DNA of 64,000 nt from Microcebus murinus (lineage: Eukaryota; Chordata; Mammalia; Primates; Cheirogaleidae): the NCBI RefSeq assembly GCF_040939455.1, contig NC_134117.1, positions 61,712,501 to 61,776,500 on the forward strand, read 5' to 3'. Shown piece by piece: positions 24,930-36,838 of the stretch (position 1 is the stretch's first letter; each line of letters starts with the position of its first letter). The position numbers were made by a program, and so were the translations under genes. The notes under the pieces were generated by a model, which had not been told where the DNA came from, did not search any database, and saw only the letters and a list, made by a program, of their open reading frames with translations.

Positions 24930-27900
24930 TGCATTCACTTGTGTATGAGTATGTTTGTGTACTCAGGACCATTTTGCCTCTTCCAGGACTGGAGGGGGGC
25001 CAAAGTCTTCCTGGGGGCTTCCATCCTTCTAGACAAGATGCAAAGGAGTTCCTGAGAGCTCTGCGTGAAATGAAATGGATCTGAAAGGGCACAGGCATTA
25101 GCCCCCCACTCCTTTGGTTTCCACTCACATAGCCTGGGACTGCCTTCCCTTTCTTCCATGGGACCTGCAGCTCAGAATAAAGTCAAATAATGTCACTTCA
25201 GCAGTGATGAGCACAGTGTGCTGGCCTAGGGCGGGGAATGCAGGGGGCAGGGGAGGGCCAAGATCTGGCTCAGGGAGAGCCTCTGGCACCGTATCTGGTA
25301 CACGGTGATGCGGACAGACACTGGTTCTCTACCTCCCTCGTTCCTTTCTCCATCCTGATGGCCCTGATTTATTCAGCCATAGCCTCAGTGGTTGCTGGGA
25401 GCATGATTTCCTCCTACTTATTCCCTGCCACTCACAAATCCCCAGGAGTCTGTCTTCACACCCTCCTGGTAGGACACTTATGCCTGGATACCACAGTCAA
25501 CGTTCTGCAGAGGGCAATCCCATCAAAAGAGGAGTCCACGGTGCTGTCAGCCCTTGAGTCCTTCAGGGAGGTGGTCCCTGGAGGTGAGTGGGATGGCGTG
25601 GGGGGCTGGGGTTCCAGGACTTGCTATTTCCTAGGAGATTTCTTTCTCTGGGCAACAGTCAAGTCTAGAAGTTAAAAGCACGTTTTTAAACTCAAAGTGA
25701 ACTCAGGTGGTTCAAATCTTGGCTTTGCCTCTTACTAGCTGTGCAGCTTTGGGCAACCCCTTTTTGATTTTGTGCATCTATAACTTCTTCTGAAAAATGG
25801 GGATAAAAATATTACCTCTCTGTAGGGGGTTTAAGTGATCATTAAATGAACTGACAGTATGTGGTGAGCTTAGAACAGCGCTTGCTATGCAGGTGGTTAC
25901 CGTAGTTTCTCTTTGACTGTCGCCTGGAAGAATGGGCTCCACCTGCAGTCACCTGCTTATGTTAAACACTGTCTGTGTGTGCGACACAGTGCTGGGCACT
26001 GAGGCACACACATGAGTACAACTCAGGCCTCATTGTCCATGAGCTCGCTGGTGGGCAGCAAGGTGAGGCTGTTCCTGCAGGGAAATGATGCCAGGCCACG
26101 TGCACTAAGTTACTGAAACAGGTGCATGACGACGCTGGGCAGGAATGCAGGGAGGGATCCCTCAAGGGCTGGGATGGGCTCATGGAGGGGATGGACCAAA
26201 GGCAGGTTAAAGAGTTGTCACCATGGCTAGGAGAGGGAGCTCACAGTGAAGAAGAGCCTGGATCAAGGTCTACAGGCTGAGACACAGAGGGTGGGATCAC
26301 AGCTTGGCTGCACAGGGGCATCTGTGTGGGCAGCCACGGGAGGCTGGCAAGGGTGGAGGCTCCAATACCAGCTTGCTGAGAGGACCGCTTCAGGGCACAT
26401 TTCCATCTAGGCTGGTTGATCTCACTGCAGTTGGCAGGCAGAGGGGTGGCAGAGACAGACACCATGAAGATGCCACCTGGCCTCTGAAGGCCGAGACTGT
26501 ACCTGGAAGTCCTCCCACCTGTGTGTCTTATGTCACCTGAAGCAGCAGAGGAGGGGGAGGAAGCTGACCTTTGTCTGCATGCCTGTGTTTTCTCTAGCAC
26601 CCCAGGCAGAAAGGCTGATGAGGGAGGTGCTGGCCTCGGTCATCTCAGTGACACAGAAGGATCGAAGACCAGTGAGCTGAAGGGCTGCATGTTTGTGCTG
26701 GGAGGGCCATTGCCTCTGAGACCTTGTGGTCTTGTTCACGGAGGGGGAGAGGGTTGGTGAAGGAGGAGGAAGGGAGAGTGGGCTGCCCAAGCCAGTCCTA
26801 CCCTCAGGACTTGCCCTCAGGATACATTGCAGTTCTCAAAGCCCAGGAAGAGTAAAGCACCAGAAAGGTGTTTCCACCTGCCTCATTCGGAGCCTTTGCT
26901 CTGGGCAGCACTGTGGTGTCCTCAGGGGAGCCATGGAGCTCCAGATGACACTCCTCAGTTCCTGGATGCACAGTTTGCTGAGGGAGAAGAGCCTCAGGCA
27001 TCATGTGTGGCGTGGGGTCTGAGCCGCTGTACTTTGAACAAGCTCCAAGCCAGGGTCGCAGGCAGCAGGGACTCCCAGCTCTGACCGTGTGGGACAAGCG
27101 TTGGGGCAGCAAGAACGGGGCACCCTGGCTGTGAGCACCAAATGTAGGACAGTGGCATCATCTTGAAAGACAGGGGCCCAAGTCCTGTTTCTGGACTCAG
27201 ATTCCCTCTATGCAGACACCTGTGGGGACACACGGTGTGAACAAGCCCAGCACTCAGAGTTCTCCAGGAGGACGGTGGCAGGGATGTCAGTGAGAACTTC
27301 AGGGAGCATTGGAAGTGGTCAAGTTCAGTGACTGTGCTCTGTCATGGCCACAGAGTCCACTGAAGAGTCACAGTCGACTTGGACTCGGGAGACCTGAGTT
27401 CCTTGAAGTACTCCCTAACTTGCTGAGGTTCTCTGTGTCCTCACTTGGAACCCAAGGGGTCAGATGGTGTCCCTGAGGTCCGTTGCTGTGTTGCATGTGA
27501 TGCCCTCTGACCCTGCAGGTTCGCATGGCCCTCCTGAGGTTCCTGGAGGCGCTAGGGCAGCGTGACTACCTGACCCTTCCCGAGGGCAGGGTGGTCATAG
27601 ATTACCTCCTGAAGCTCAGCCAGTGGGACTACTCAGTGAGCAGGGCCAGCCCTGAGGGGGCCTGAGGCAGCAGAAAGGCTGAGAGGAGGGGAGAGAAAAA
27701 GGGCAGGGTGTGGAGCAGAGCAGGGACAGGAGGCTAGGCCGGCAGGACTAGGGTCGGGGGACTTTGCCCTTCCCAAACCTGGTCAGTGGCCCCGGGAAAC
27801 CTTGTCCCATGCAGGTCAGCGGGCATTGCTTCCAGATTTTAGTTCTTTCCTTCTTCCTCCAGAATGAAGCGGACATTGGACTCATGTCTTTGAAAGTCCT

Positions 27901-28828
27901 GCAGACGGTACAAACATCAGGCGTCACACAGGCCTCTGCATTCCTCCTCTCCTGGCTCCCAGCCCACTCCTCTGTCCCCCAGACTGCCTTCTTCTCCCTG
28001 CCCTCCATCTCCCCCTTGTCCTCTCTCTTCCACCCTTCTTCCCTCTGTCTCTTCCCACCTGGGGCCTGGGCCTCCTCTGAGAAGGGGTTCAGGGGAGCAC
28101 ACGATGGTCGCTGTGTGGTGAGTCTGGAGTTCGAGTCCCTCTGCCAACGTCTGGCTGTGACCTCTTGAACAAATTGCTCTATGGGCTGACTTTCCCCTTA
28201 TGTACGAAAGGGGGATATGATATGCCCTGTCTGCTCACAGCAGCCTCCAAGGGTCCCTGGGGGCCCGGGAAGCTGCTGTGCTATGGAGGGGTCAACAGGC
28301 CATGGAGGGCCCTGCTGGGAGGTCCTGTCCTCCCTACAGGCAGCCACTTTCCCTCCCATGAAGCCGAATCCTAATCTCTGGTGTTTCTTCTGCCTGTTCA
28401 TATGTTCCCCAGTGAAGGCGATGACAAAGTCACACCATTCAAAATTTCAAGAAAGCCCTCTGTCTGACCAAGTCCTTCCTGGTGTTATTTTAATAAGCAC
28501 CATGGTGACATTTTACCAACCCGGGGTGAGAGGAGAGAGAGACAGGGTCAGAGACAGACAGCATAGACCTGTCTGGAGAAGAGGCGGCTGCAGGCCTCAT
28601 AGGTCCCTGCAGGACAAACACCCAAGGTCATGGGGTTGGAGGTCACGTGGTGGTGCTGAGTCAGGTCTGGCACTGACCCTCTGGCACATCCCCTCCCAGG
28701 TGTCCTTGCCCAGACTGATCAGCCTGCTATCTGAGCCCAGCAACACCTCAGCCTTCATGGTCTTGAGTGACAGCGCCACAGAGGTGGCTCTGATGGAACA
28801 AGCCCTGGGGCAGCCCCCCTACTTGTAA
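23537..28828 (+). CDS. Helical-repeat (HEAT/MROH-like?) gene, last seven coding exons, right-arm copy
   Basis: Seven exons form an unbroken phase chain: 23537-23635 (0-0), 24784-24862 (0-1), 25377-25583 (1-1), 26598-26671 (1-0), 27519-27635 (0-0), 27863-27907 (0-0) and 28700-28828 (0-stop, TAA). Each has an AG acceptor and a GT donor (gtgagt, gtaaat, gtgagt, gtgagc, gtgagc, gtacaa). Together they encode about 249 residues, rich in Leu-heavy helices such as VRMALLRFLEALGQ, LAGILLKQ and NEADIGLMSLKVLQT. This pattern is typical of HEAT/ARM-type solenoids. The maestro heat-like repeat (MROH) family is my best guess, from feel rather than alignment. I see no catalytic motif. Upstream exons were not found between 19.6 and 23.5 kb, so the 5' end is missing, cryptic or further away. 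The first intron holds an antisense ERV-type LTR. The gene is head-to-head with the ANXA7-like fragment. Confidence 0.68.
23975..24635 (-). mobile_element. Solo ERV1-type LTR, right arm
   Basis: Mirror copy of 4975-5635. It is antisense to the plus-strand helical-repeat gene, between its exons at 23635 and 24784. Confidence 0.6.
24893..24928. repeat. (GT)n microsatellite, right arm
   Basis: Mirror of 4682-4717, with identical unit number. Confidence 0.97.
25705..25930 (-). mobile_element. MIR SINE, right arm
   Basis: Mirror copy of 3680-3905. Confidence 0.75.
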
Positions 28829-29274
28829 TTTCCACCTCAGGCGAGAATACAGGGAGGGGAGACCATGGGGGTTGGGGGGCCAAAGGGCACTGGGTCTGCC
28901 CTAGGCATGGTACGGGGGGCCCAGGTTGAGACCCCTTGGGCATGAGGGTTCGGTCTGTGCTATGCTGAGGCAGCGAACCCCACGCCTTAGGCCAGTTGGC
29001 CAAGGGTTAGGGCCACAACCCAAGCCCTTTGGCCCTCAGCAGGGGTGGAAGGGAGCCTTCTCTGCAAGATAGCCGTCCCCCACACGCCCTCTGGCCTTCG
29101 ATCCTCACGTTCCAACCCTGGACACCAGGAGTGGTAATGACCAAGTGCCACAGACGACACACACAGTATCCCGAACTTAGTGCCTCCCCTGCCCCAGCTC
29201 TGGCCTCAGTCTACACTCCCCACCCCTGACCTGTCATCCCAGTGGGGTGAGGGACGGGGTGAGGATGTCCGCTT

Positions 29275-29561
29275 CACTCTGTGTGGGTGACAGTTTATTC
29301 TGTCAGCTAGAATGGCAGTGTTTGTGCTTCAGGCTGAGTGGCAATGTCCAGGTCTCCCAGCTCACCTTCTCCACGATGCCTGTGCCCCTGCCCTGCCCTG
29401 CAGAGGGTGGGCTTCTGGCTGGGGCTGGAGGTGGGACCCCTGGAGCTGGGGCTAAAGCTGTCCTCTTCCTTCATCATCTCATTGATGTAGATGTACAGGT
29501 CCTTGTCTTCTAGGAGATCCCCGCACAGAAACATACTCATTTCACCAGCACACAGTACTTC
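29275..29561 (-). CDS. 3'-terminal exon with poly(A) signal, right-arm copy
   Basis: This is the mirror of 49-335. Coding runs from 29561 down to the stop at 29307-29309, with the poly(A) signal at 29294-29299. Upstream exons of this copy would lie beyond 29610 on the minus strand. The isolated minus-strand candidate exon at 36839-36982 could belong to the same gene, but no intermediate exon supports that. Confidence 0.48.
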
Positions 29562-29609
29562 CTATAAAACGAAATAAACACAGGAGACATGCTGGGGGCC
29601 ATTGCCACA

Positions 29610-31425
29610 GCCCTCCCCCTCTCCTCCATGGCCAACCTGGAATAAATGCCTCCCTCACTCCCAGCCAGGGAGGAAAGACTCAGGGGCCCTTGATCACATT
29701 CCTCCAGTGCTCAGTCAACTACTTCCTGGAGATTAAGACAGAATGCTGAATCTGTGAAGAAGCCAGTTATTTCTGTGTTTCTCAACATTAAAGCATTGGT
29801 GTGTCCAGAGAAATCTGGAAAGATTCAGTGCTGTGGGGCATGGCGTCCACAGCCATTCACATCCTCATTTGCCTTGAGCCTAACTGACCTCACAGCCTCC
29901 AGCTGTGTTTAACACTTTCATAGACAAAGTGACTACTACAAAGAAAGATAAACTCACAGGCTACTTTGCCTAACTTCTAACATGAAAATCTCTGCAAAAG
30001 CAACCAGTCACAGGGAGCAAGACCACCTCTCAGTTGCTGTAATCACGCTCCCTCACTATTCACACACATAGTGCCCACTGGACTCTCAAATATCTCCATT
30101 TGGCCACCTCCAAAGCCTGGAATAGCAGCTCCTCCAGGAAGCCTTTCAGGATGGAATAGGGCACGAAGGGAAATGCAAAATCAATGCCATGAACTTACTG
30201 GGTTCTATCAACCATGGTCCTGGGAAAAAAATAAATACTGTAGCTCTCTCGTGAGCCAGGAAGAAGGGGATTGAAATCAAGAGCAGTCTTCATACTTGTT
30301 ACCAAGTTTCTCCTTGGTTGTACATTTCCTGGAAGGCAGAGATCATGTCCTCTCCATCCGTTCCATGCCCACTTGAAGCTATGCCAATATCATGCAGCCC
30401 ATCCAGGGATATATGTGGGGGCTATAGCAAGAAGGAGCCTAGGAGAGCCCCAAAACCAAACCTGTACTACCACTCTCCTGCTGCTTGGATCCCACTCTAA
30501 TGCACCTATGAAAGGTTTGCAGATGTGCTCTTGAAGATGTCCGCCTCTGGGGTCAGGGAGGGTATCTGTGAGGACCTTTGCAGCATTCTGCTCCCATGTC
30601 TCTGCAAGGCAGCATTTGCATGCCACAGCTGCTCCACTTTACACCGCTGTGGACACGTGGAAATCATGGCACTCAGGCAGAGAAGCATGAGCACAGCTTG
30701 TAAGAGTGAGCATACACAGGGGAGCATACACACCCATACCTTACAGATACCTTTAGTGTGCTTCTTAGTTTTCCCTGGCCCCCATTTCCAGTACAGAGGA
30801 GAGCCCCTGCCATAGTGTTTTGTCTTGAGGAAATAACAGCTTTCTCTTTGGCTCCAGACTACAGAGTTGTCTTCAAAGACACTGAGCTTTGCCTGGAACA
30901 GCTTCCCAATCCCGACATGACCTTATTTCTGTTTCCCTGCTAGACCAAGGTCTGCAAAGAACTTCTGCTCCATTTTTATAGCATATTTTGTCCCCTCTTA
31001 TGAACCTATTTTCTCTGAGAGGGCTTTTATCTCCCACTTTCCTCCTTCAGTCACCATCTGGAAGACACACTCTACCATCCTGGTCCCCACACCTCTCTCA
31101 CTGCAAGCTATTTCCATGTCAATCTAAGGACAAATGTTCACAACTTTAAAACCAATTGTGTTAATATTAATAGATCCATCATTCATCCTTACTAACCTGG
31201 CCTCACGAAGACAAGTGATAGTGTCAATCCATTTAGAAGGGGGAAGGTAGTTGCTATTATGTTCTTCCAATTATAGTTTAGGGGACATTGAAATGACCAG
31301 AGACACACACAGGTGGAGGGATTACCATAAGGAAGATGACTTGAAAACACTAGGAGAATTCAATCCTGAGAGAGGAATATGTCATTGAAAAGTCATTTAA
31401 GCATGACAGAAAGGGGAAGAATAAA
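29610..31425. other. Interval just outside the right arm as seen
   Basis: Its partner, if any, lies left of the window, so this may still be palindrome arm. It contains L2/MIR-like scraps (for example the ggaaggcagagatcatgtcc block near 30332) and weak exon-like frames around 30525-30730 on both strands without convincing splice pairs. No gene is called. Confidence 0.4.
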
Positions 31426-31429
31426 GGGA

Positions 31430-31640
31430 CGTCACACATTCTGAGCACCTGCTAGGTGCTAAACCCTCTGCAGGCCCTTTTCCTTTTAGGCTCTCCTTGG
31501 ATCTCCACAACACCACAAGGATCAGCTGTGTACTGATGCTCAACTGTGCTCACAGTCACAGCTAATGAGGGAAGAGCCAAGGGTTCAAACCCAGGTCCAC
31601 ATGACTCTGTTCCAGTCAAGTGCTCTGTTTGCAGGGGAGA
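31430..31640 (+). mobile_element. MIR SINE
   Basis: Typical MIR wording from cattctgagcacctgctagg through 'agggttcaaacccaggtcca'. Confidence 0.75.
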
Positions 31641-32345
31641 ACTAGCAAAAGTAAAAGGGAGTTATGCTGAAAGTGTACGTGGTAAAAGTTAAGAACTGAG
31701 ACTGTCTGGGAACACCAAGAACAGAAGCTGATGACAAGGTGGGACTTCTTGCAGACTAGAACTGCGAGGTGGCTTGGATTTCAAGACAGCTCCCGGAACC
31801 TCACTGACGGGTAAATGCCCTGTCTTTTCAATCTCCTTCTCAGGCAGGTGCGAGACGGAGCCACAATCCGACTTCTTCAGCTGGCTCAGAGTTTATGATT
31901 ACCTCAAATTTTCATCTCTCTACCTTGTATCTTCAGCTAGAAGGACAACATTAAATAATACAAAATAAACATCATTATTATTTTCCTTTACTTGGGGTGT
32001 TCATTAGGGATCTCATTATTCCAGAAGCTGCACCAGCTAAATGACAGTTCAAGAAATGTTTAGGTCAATCAGAGAATAATGGATTCACTAAGGCCCATCA
32101 AGGGCACGTGGTGTAACTTTCTCAGACCTTCTGGTGGTGACTACTGGAAGATAACCATGAGCTCCCAAACAAGTTCTCCTCAGAATTTTCCCCCACGGCT
32201 AAGGCTCACCCAGGCACAGGGAATGTCATGCGCATTATACCAGCTAATATTTGTGAAAGAACTTCAGTTACATGTGAGTTGTCAAACTGTTCAATTTCTT
32301 CAGTGCTCGACTATCAGTATTACATACTTACTGAGTAAGAACCGT

Positions 32346-32741
32346 TGTTATGGAATGAACTGTGTCTGCCCAAAGCCATGTGTTGAAGGCCTAACCCCCA
32401 TTGTGAGTCTATGTGGAGATACCGCTTTCAACGAGGCAGTTAAGATTAAATGAAGTCCTAAGTGTGCCGTCATAATCAACAGCATGGCTGGCTTTATAAG
32501 GAGACAGAGAGTCAGAGAGACAGAGAGAGAGAGAGAGAGAGGAGAGTCCTCCCACGATGTGAGGACGCAGATGGAAGCTGACCCTCTGAAAGCCAGAAAG
32601 AGGCCAGGCCAGGAACCACACCTGCCAGCACCCTGATCTCAGACTTCTCAGCCTCTGGGGCTATGAGAAAAGAAATCTGTTGTCTAAGCCACCTTCTCTG
32701 TGGTATTTTGTAGTCGCAGCCCTAGTAGACAGAGGCAACTG
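32346..32741 (+). mobile_element. MLT1-type (ERVL-MaLR) LTR
   Basis: Starts tgttatggaatgaactgtgt and ends ggtattttgtagtcgcagcc..., the classic MLT1 head and tail. A short (AG)n tract (32517-32541) has grown inside it. Confidence 0.85.
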
Positions 32742-33111
32742 TCTCCTAGGGACTGTAGTACTGCTGTGCTCCTAAATGCTGAACTTCACACCTGGGAAAC
32801 ACCACAGCCCCGAGGGAACAGCTTTTCTGCACCTGGGGGTAACCCAAAGCCACATCAGACTGCAGTGCTGCCAGGCTCTGCCAGCTGGGGGACAGCCTGG
32901 CCCATGACACCCACATTCTCACCTTCCTGTCTCCTGACTCCCCTCCCATCTGCATCCTCTGAGCTCTCACGCCGTGTGGGACCCAACAGCTACTTATCAC
33001 TATTTACGTCCACTCCGAGGACACTGCCGCCAGCAATCTGCTCAACTGCACTCATCCGGGTCCCTTTACCGGCCCTGCTCCGCCTTGATTCCTAGGTGTC
33101 CGGGCCAGTGG

Positions 33112-33290
33112 AACTGCAGCGCGCTGGACAGGATGGGCTCTGGGGTCAGGTGCCAAGAGTGGGATCCCAGCTGTGGCCTTGCTGAGGTTCCTACCTCTAA
33201 GCCTCAGCTGCCGCACCTGTGAAATGGACGTGGTAATAGTGCTCACCAGCGCCTGTGGAGAAACCTACAGACGACGGAGGAGAGAGTCCA
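33112..33290 (+). mobile_element. MIR SINE
   Basis: MIR pattern: ggctctggggtcaggtgcca, then gggatcccagctgtggcctt, then aagcctcagctgccgcacct and gtgaaatgg. Confidence 0.7.
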
Positions 33291-33439
33291 CGAATGGGTT
33301 CTAAGACCGCCAGAAAAGGTCAGTTTTGAGAGCGCTAGGCCAAGCCCGGGGAAGGTAAGAACCTGACAGGCAATACCAGTTAAATTTCTCATGCACACTG
33401 ACAGTTTAACTGAAGGTGGCGCATTCCTTGGTGTGGCCT

Positions 33440-33610
33440 GCCTTCTCTCATTGGCCTCTCGACTGTCAATCAGACACTGGCTCCGCCCCTGCGGTTCCTG
33501 ACCCTTATCTCTTCTGCTTCGCCCCGCCCCTTTGCCAACTTGCTCTCACGTGAGCACAGCTGCTCCCTTGACCGCGAGGCCACGCCCCCGTTTGCGCACT
33601 CAGGAAGCCA
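33440..33610. promoter_or_regulatory. Candidate GC-box/CCAAT promoter cluster
   Basis: Within 170 bp there are inverted CCAAT boxes (attggcc, gtcaatcag), three GC boxes (tccgcccctg, ccccgcccct, cacgccccc) and an E-box (cacgtg). CpG density is clearly higher than in the flanks. An ATGGCGGCTCTGGC lies downstream (33696), but its frame stops after nine codons. A plus-strand candidate exon is 1.2 kb downstream (34847). No transcript evidence is available from sequence alone. Confidence 0.4.
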
Positions 33611-34334
33611 TCCTGTCAGCCAAGCCCTGACAGAAAACCTTTGGTTCATCTCAGACTCCTTCCCCTCAGTCAGCTGCTGGGCTCTGGAGGGAGGGATGGC
33701 GGCTCTGGCTCTCCACCACAGCTAAGTGTGGGACTCAGGAGAAACCTGGGTACCAGCAGAGCACTCAGCGTTCAGTGACTTGTCCCAGCTCTGCCCAGGG
33801 CAGCTGGAAATGGATGTAAAGTGGCAGCTCTGCCCCATCAGCGCCACCCGCCTAAGCAGGCGTTTCCCTGAGCTTCCTCCTCCCCGTGCACAGGGGAGCC
33901 TGGCGGTGCCCAAGTCCCGCTTAGGGCTGTGAAGTAGCGCTTCTATTCCGTGGTGGTCTATATTTTGGGAAAAAAATTCTTCCCCAGGTGAATGTTTTTA
34001 TTTTGGAGTTAGTCCAAAATATTTTTGGGTTGATATGTGAAAACCTGAGCCTAATTCTTTCAGAGCTTTGTGTTATTCAAGGATGAAAGACGTTCATATT
34101 AAAATGTACTCCGCCTTTTAGCAGGGACTGTGGCCATTAGCGTGTTCACACATCTCAGAAACAGCCCGGGCTACACAGTCAGGGCTTGGCAGAAAGGCAG
34201 TTCTCAGGGAGAAGGTTAGATGCAGGTGAACTGAAGGGCAGTTGGGCAGTTGGTGCAACTGTGGGGTCAGGACCTGCTACCTCCCTTTCACAGCATGGCG
34301 CCTCAACCCAGGAAAAGCTCCCTGAAGCCACTGG

Positions 34335-34495
34335 CGCGCCCCGTGTGCGTGTGCACGTTGCACATGCCTGTGTGTACGTGTGTAGTAAATGTGTGTGTGT
34401 TTCCGAGTGTGTCTGTGTTGGCCAATGTACAGGTGTATCTGTGTGCAAGTGTGTGTGTTTACACTTGTGTGCGTGTTTACACGTGTGTGAGTCGT
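34335..34495. repeat. Imperfect TG-rich tract
   Basis: Degenerate (TG)n with TGTGTGCG/TACACG interruptions. It generates spurious Cys/Val-rich frames on both strands. Confidence 0.9.
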
Positions 34496-34846
34496 GGCAG
34501 CACGCTCCGTGGGAAGGGCATTCTGAGACCCAGCAGGGCTGTCAGGGGCCGTCCCTACTCCTCTGCTGTCCCTTCCCTCTCTCAGGAAACTAGAGCGCTG
34601 CCGCGGGTGCAGCCAGACTCTTCTGCAGTGTTGGCTTCCCACGTGGTGGCGCAGGTAGTGGCTGATCCCCGAAAGGTGGAGACCAGCCCCAGCTCCTGCC
34701 CACTGTGGCCCCTTAGGTGAGGCTGTCTGGGGCCAAGGGAGTGCGGGCAGATGGGTGGCAGTTGGTGGGGAAGAGGCCCCCCAGGCCCCCCAGCTGCTGA
34801 CATTTGCCTTATCTGCTGGACTGTCAGGGATGTTCCCCTCCCCCAG

Positions 34847-34928
34847 AGCCTTTTCCAGGACTGCTACTGGCTCATCCCCCCTGCTGTGCCGCTGCTGCTC
34901 TGGGCTCTGCTGTCTGTGCAGCAGGAAG
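34847..34928 (+). CDS. Isolated candidate exon with hydrophobic peptide
   Basis: The acceptor (tgttcccctcccccag) and donor (gtaagt) are both strong. In one frame it reads SLFQDCYWLIPPAVPLLLWA and onward, a membrane-like helix, with phase 0 in and phase 1 out. No matching neighbour exon was found. It could be a chance splice pair. Confidence 0.3.
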
Positions 34929-35399
34929 GTAAGTGATCCCTGCCACCCGGCCCTGGGGCCCCCAAACACGCCCAGTCTCTGAGGAACCCCAACATGTGAG
35001 AGCCCCATGATCCTGCCTTTGGGCAGGTTCCCTTTGCCTCGGACGTCATCACGTGAGCCAGGGGAGGGCAGTTTCGGTCCCTGCAATAGCAGGCCATGGA
35101 GAGCCTGGGCTTCCACCACACCTCAGCCCCGGCTTGTCACAGATAGTTGCCTGGGACGCCCTGGACATGGGGCCAAGGCCTGCCCTGGTCCTGAGAGAAA
35201 TGACCTCAGCCCATGGAACAGGGCTGCCTCACACAAGCTTGTCTTCTGGAAGCCCCAGGCGGAACGGGCCAGGAGAGGGCTCCAAGTTACCCTGAAATTG
35301 TCCATGCCTGAGGGCAGCTCTTTGAAAATAAGATTTTGGTGAGGGTGGCAGAGTGATTGCCTTATGGAGGGCACTTTCCAAGGCTCTGCCAGGCCCTTG

Positions 35400-35560
35400 C
35401 CACCGCCATCATGTCATGTCCACCTGTAGTTCTGTTAGCCAGAGTGACCATCCTCTTTTACTGATGGCAAAACAGAGGCCCAGAGAGGTCCAGGAAGTTA
35501 CCTGAGGGCATCCAGAGTTCGGGGCAGCATCCAGGGCTCTTTGAAGTTAACTCCAGCTCT
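35400..35560 (-). mobile_element. Probable MIR SINE fragment
   Basis: MIR-like wording around ctgatggcaaaacagaggcc and cagagaggtc. Strand is uncertain. Confidence 0.5.
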
Positions 35561-36838
35561 TTCCTGAACCGAGGGGGACCCACCACTCTGCTTTGTAGAC
35601 CTTGGCTCCCTTCTAGCTACTCTTGTCCCATCTAATTTGACCTTGTCCCCCGCAACCATGAAAACCTTGGGGGGGACAAGTGACTCCTAAGACTTCTTAT
35701 GGGTCCCCAACTACTCAGATGTGGGGAGGAGGTGCAGGTCTCTCCTCTTTAAGCCTTTAGTGTGTGGGTTCCAGGGTCTAAGGTGGGCCAAGCACTAAAG
35801 AGGATGGATGTCTGCGGGGACATGCAGCCCCTGCAGAGCACAGGGTCAGCCAGCAACCCCAGTCCTGGGGGTGCAGCGCCAGACACCGGCCCAGGCTACC
35901 GATCCAGGATTGCTGGATCCAGTTATTATAACCAGAAATCCTGACCCTTCCCTCTGTATTTCCCTGCTACCCTGGGGCTGCAGGGCACCCTCGGAAGGTG
36001 TCGTGGGATCTGAGAGCAGGTGGCCCTGGGTGGGTGCTCACCAGATAGTCCAGAGGCCCTGAAGGGGAGGGGCGGGGCTCAGGCTGTCTCAGAGACCAGT
36101 AGGGGCCGAGTCTGCAGAGGTGCACGCGGGGCAGGGGGCAGCGGGCACTGGTCCTGAGGGGCGTCTCCTGCACCTCATCCCCAGGGGTCTTCCTGCCTCA
36201 GTGCCCCAGAGCCTTCTTGAGGCCTGGGGCTGAGATGACGGGGAAGCAGTGTGACAGACGATTATCCCCTGCTGTACGTGATAATTAGACTGATGCTAAA
36301 AATTTATTTTAAAACGTCAATGTTTGCAGAGTCACAGAATCCAAAGGAAGGTGACTGTTCCAATATATAGCTGTTTCATACCCATTTGTTGTCACTTTCC
36401 TACTGTTGGACTTGATGTCCCCTTTCTGGAGCCTGGAGATGTTTGTTTAAAACACGGAGAGGCAGGAGAGTACTGGGAGGGGCAGCTGCACCACCCTACG
36501 CCCCCAGTGCTCACGGTTCCAGCCCACGCGCCTCCCAGGGAACCTGCAGCCTCCTGCCAGGCAGAGCAGATGCCCAGCTGGGCGGGCTCAGGCACCCTGA
36601 AAGGCTCGAAGCACACAAGCCCTTGGGCCCTGTGCCCTGTCGGGCACCCGTGGAAGAGGCCTTCCTCTCAGCTGTGCACCCTCTCCCCTTCTCCCCAACA
36701 CCAGCCCTCACTCCCACCCACTGAGACTGGGGCACCTGCTGGCGCTGCCGCTCTCTCTCTCAAACTCTCCAAGCGCTCTCTCTCTCAATCTCTCTCTCTG
36801 ACTCTCTCACGCGCACACACGCATGCACACGCCTGTAC
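35561..36838. other. GC-rich non-coding interval with CT/CA-rich tract
   Basis: Unassigned sequence. A pyrimidine-rich run followed by alternating CA occupies 36757-36835. The 232-codon open frame here (36324-37022) shows no splice, start or family support. Confidence 0.4.

Larger units (their letters stand above)
15937..29609. repeat. Right arm of the giant inverted repeat
   Basis: This is the reverse complement of 1-13673 with no net length difference. A 27-nt homopolymer (18316-18342 here, 11268-11294 on the left), an AT tract (18117-18149) and a GT tract (24893-24928) all have the same length as their partners. Past 29609 the partner lies outside the window, so the outer boundary is unknown. 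This arm is continuous with the ANXA7 exon in the spacer and is therefore probably the ancestral orientation. Confidence 0.97.

Noticed and set aside
28217..28699. Upstream part of the 203-codon frame ending at 28828
   Set aside because: Only 28700-28828 is preceded by a splice acceptor in the right phase. The rest is intron that happens to be open.
34277..35119. 280-codon open frame on the minus strand
   Set aside because: It overlaps the TG-rich tract and GC-rich DNA, has no splice or motif support, and conflicts with a better plus-strand exon at 34847.
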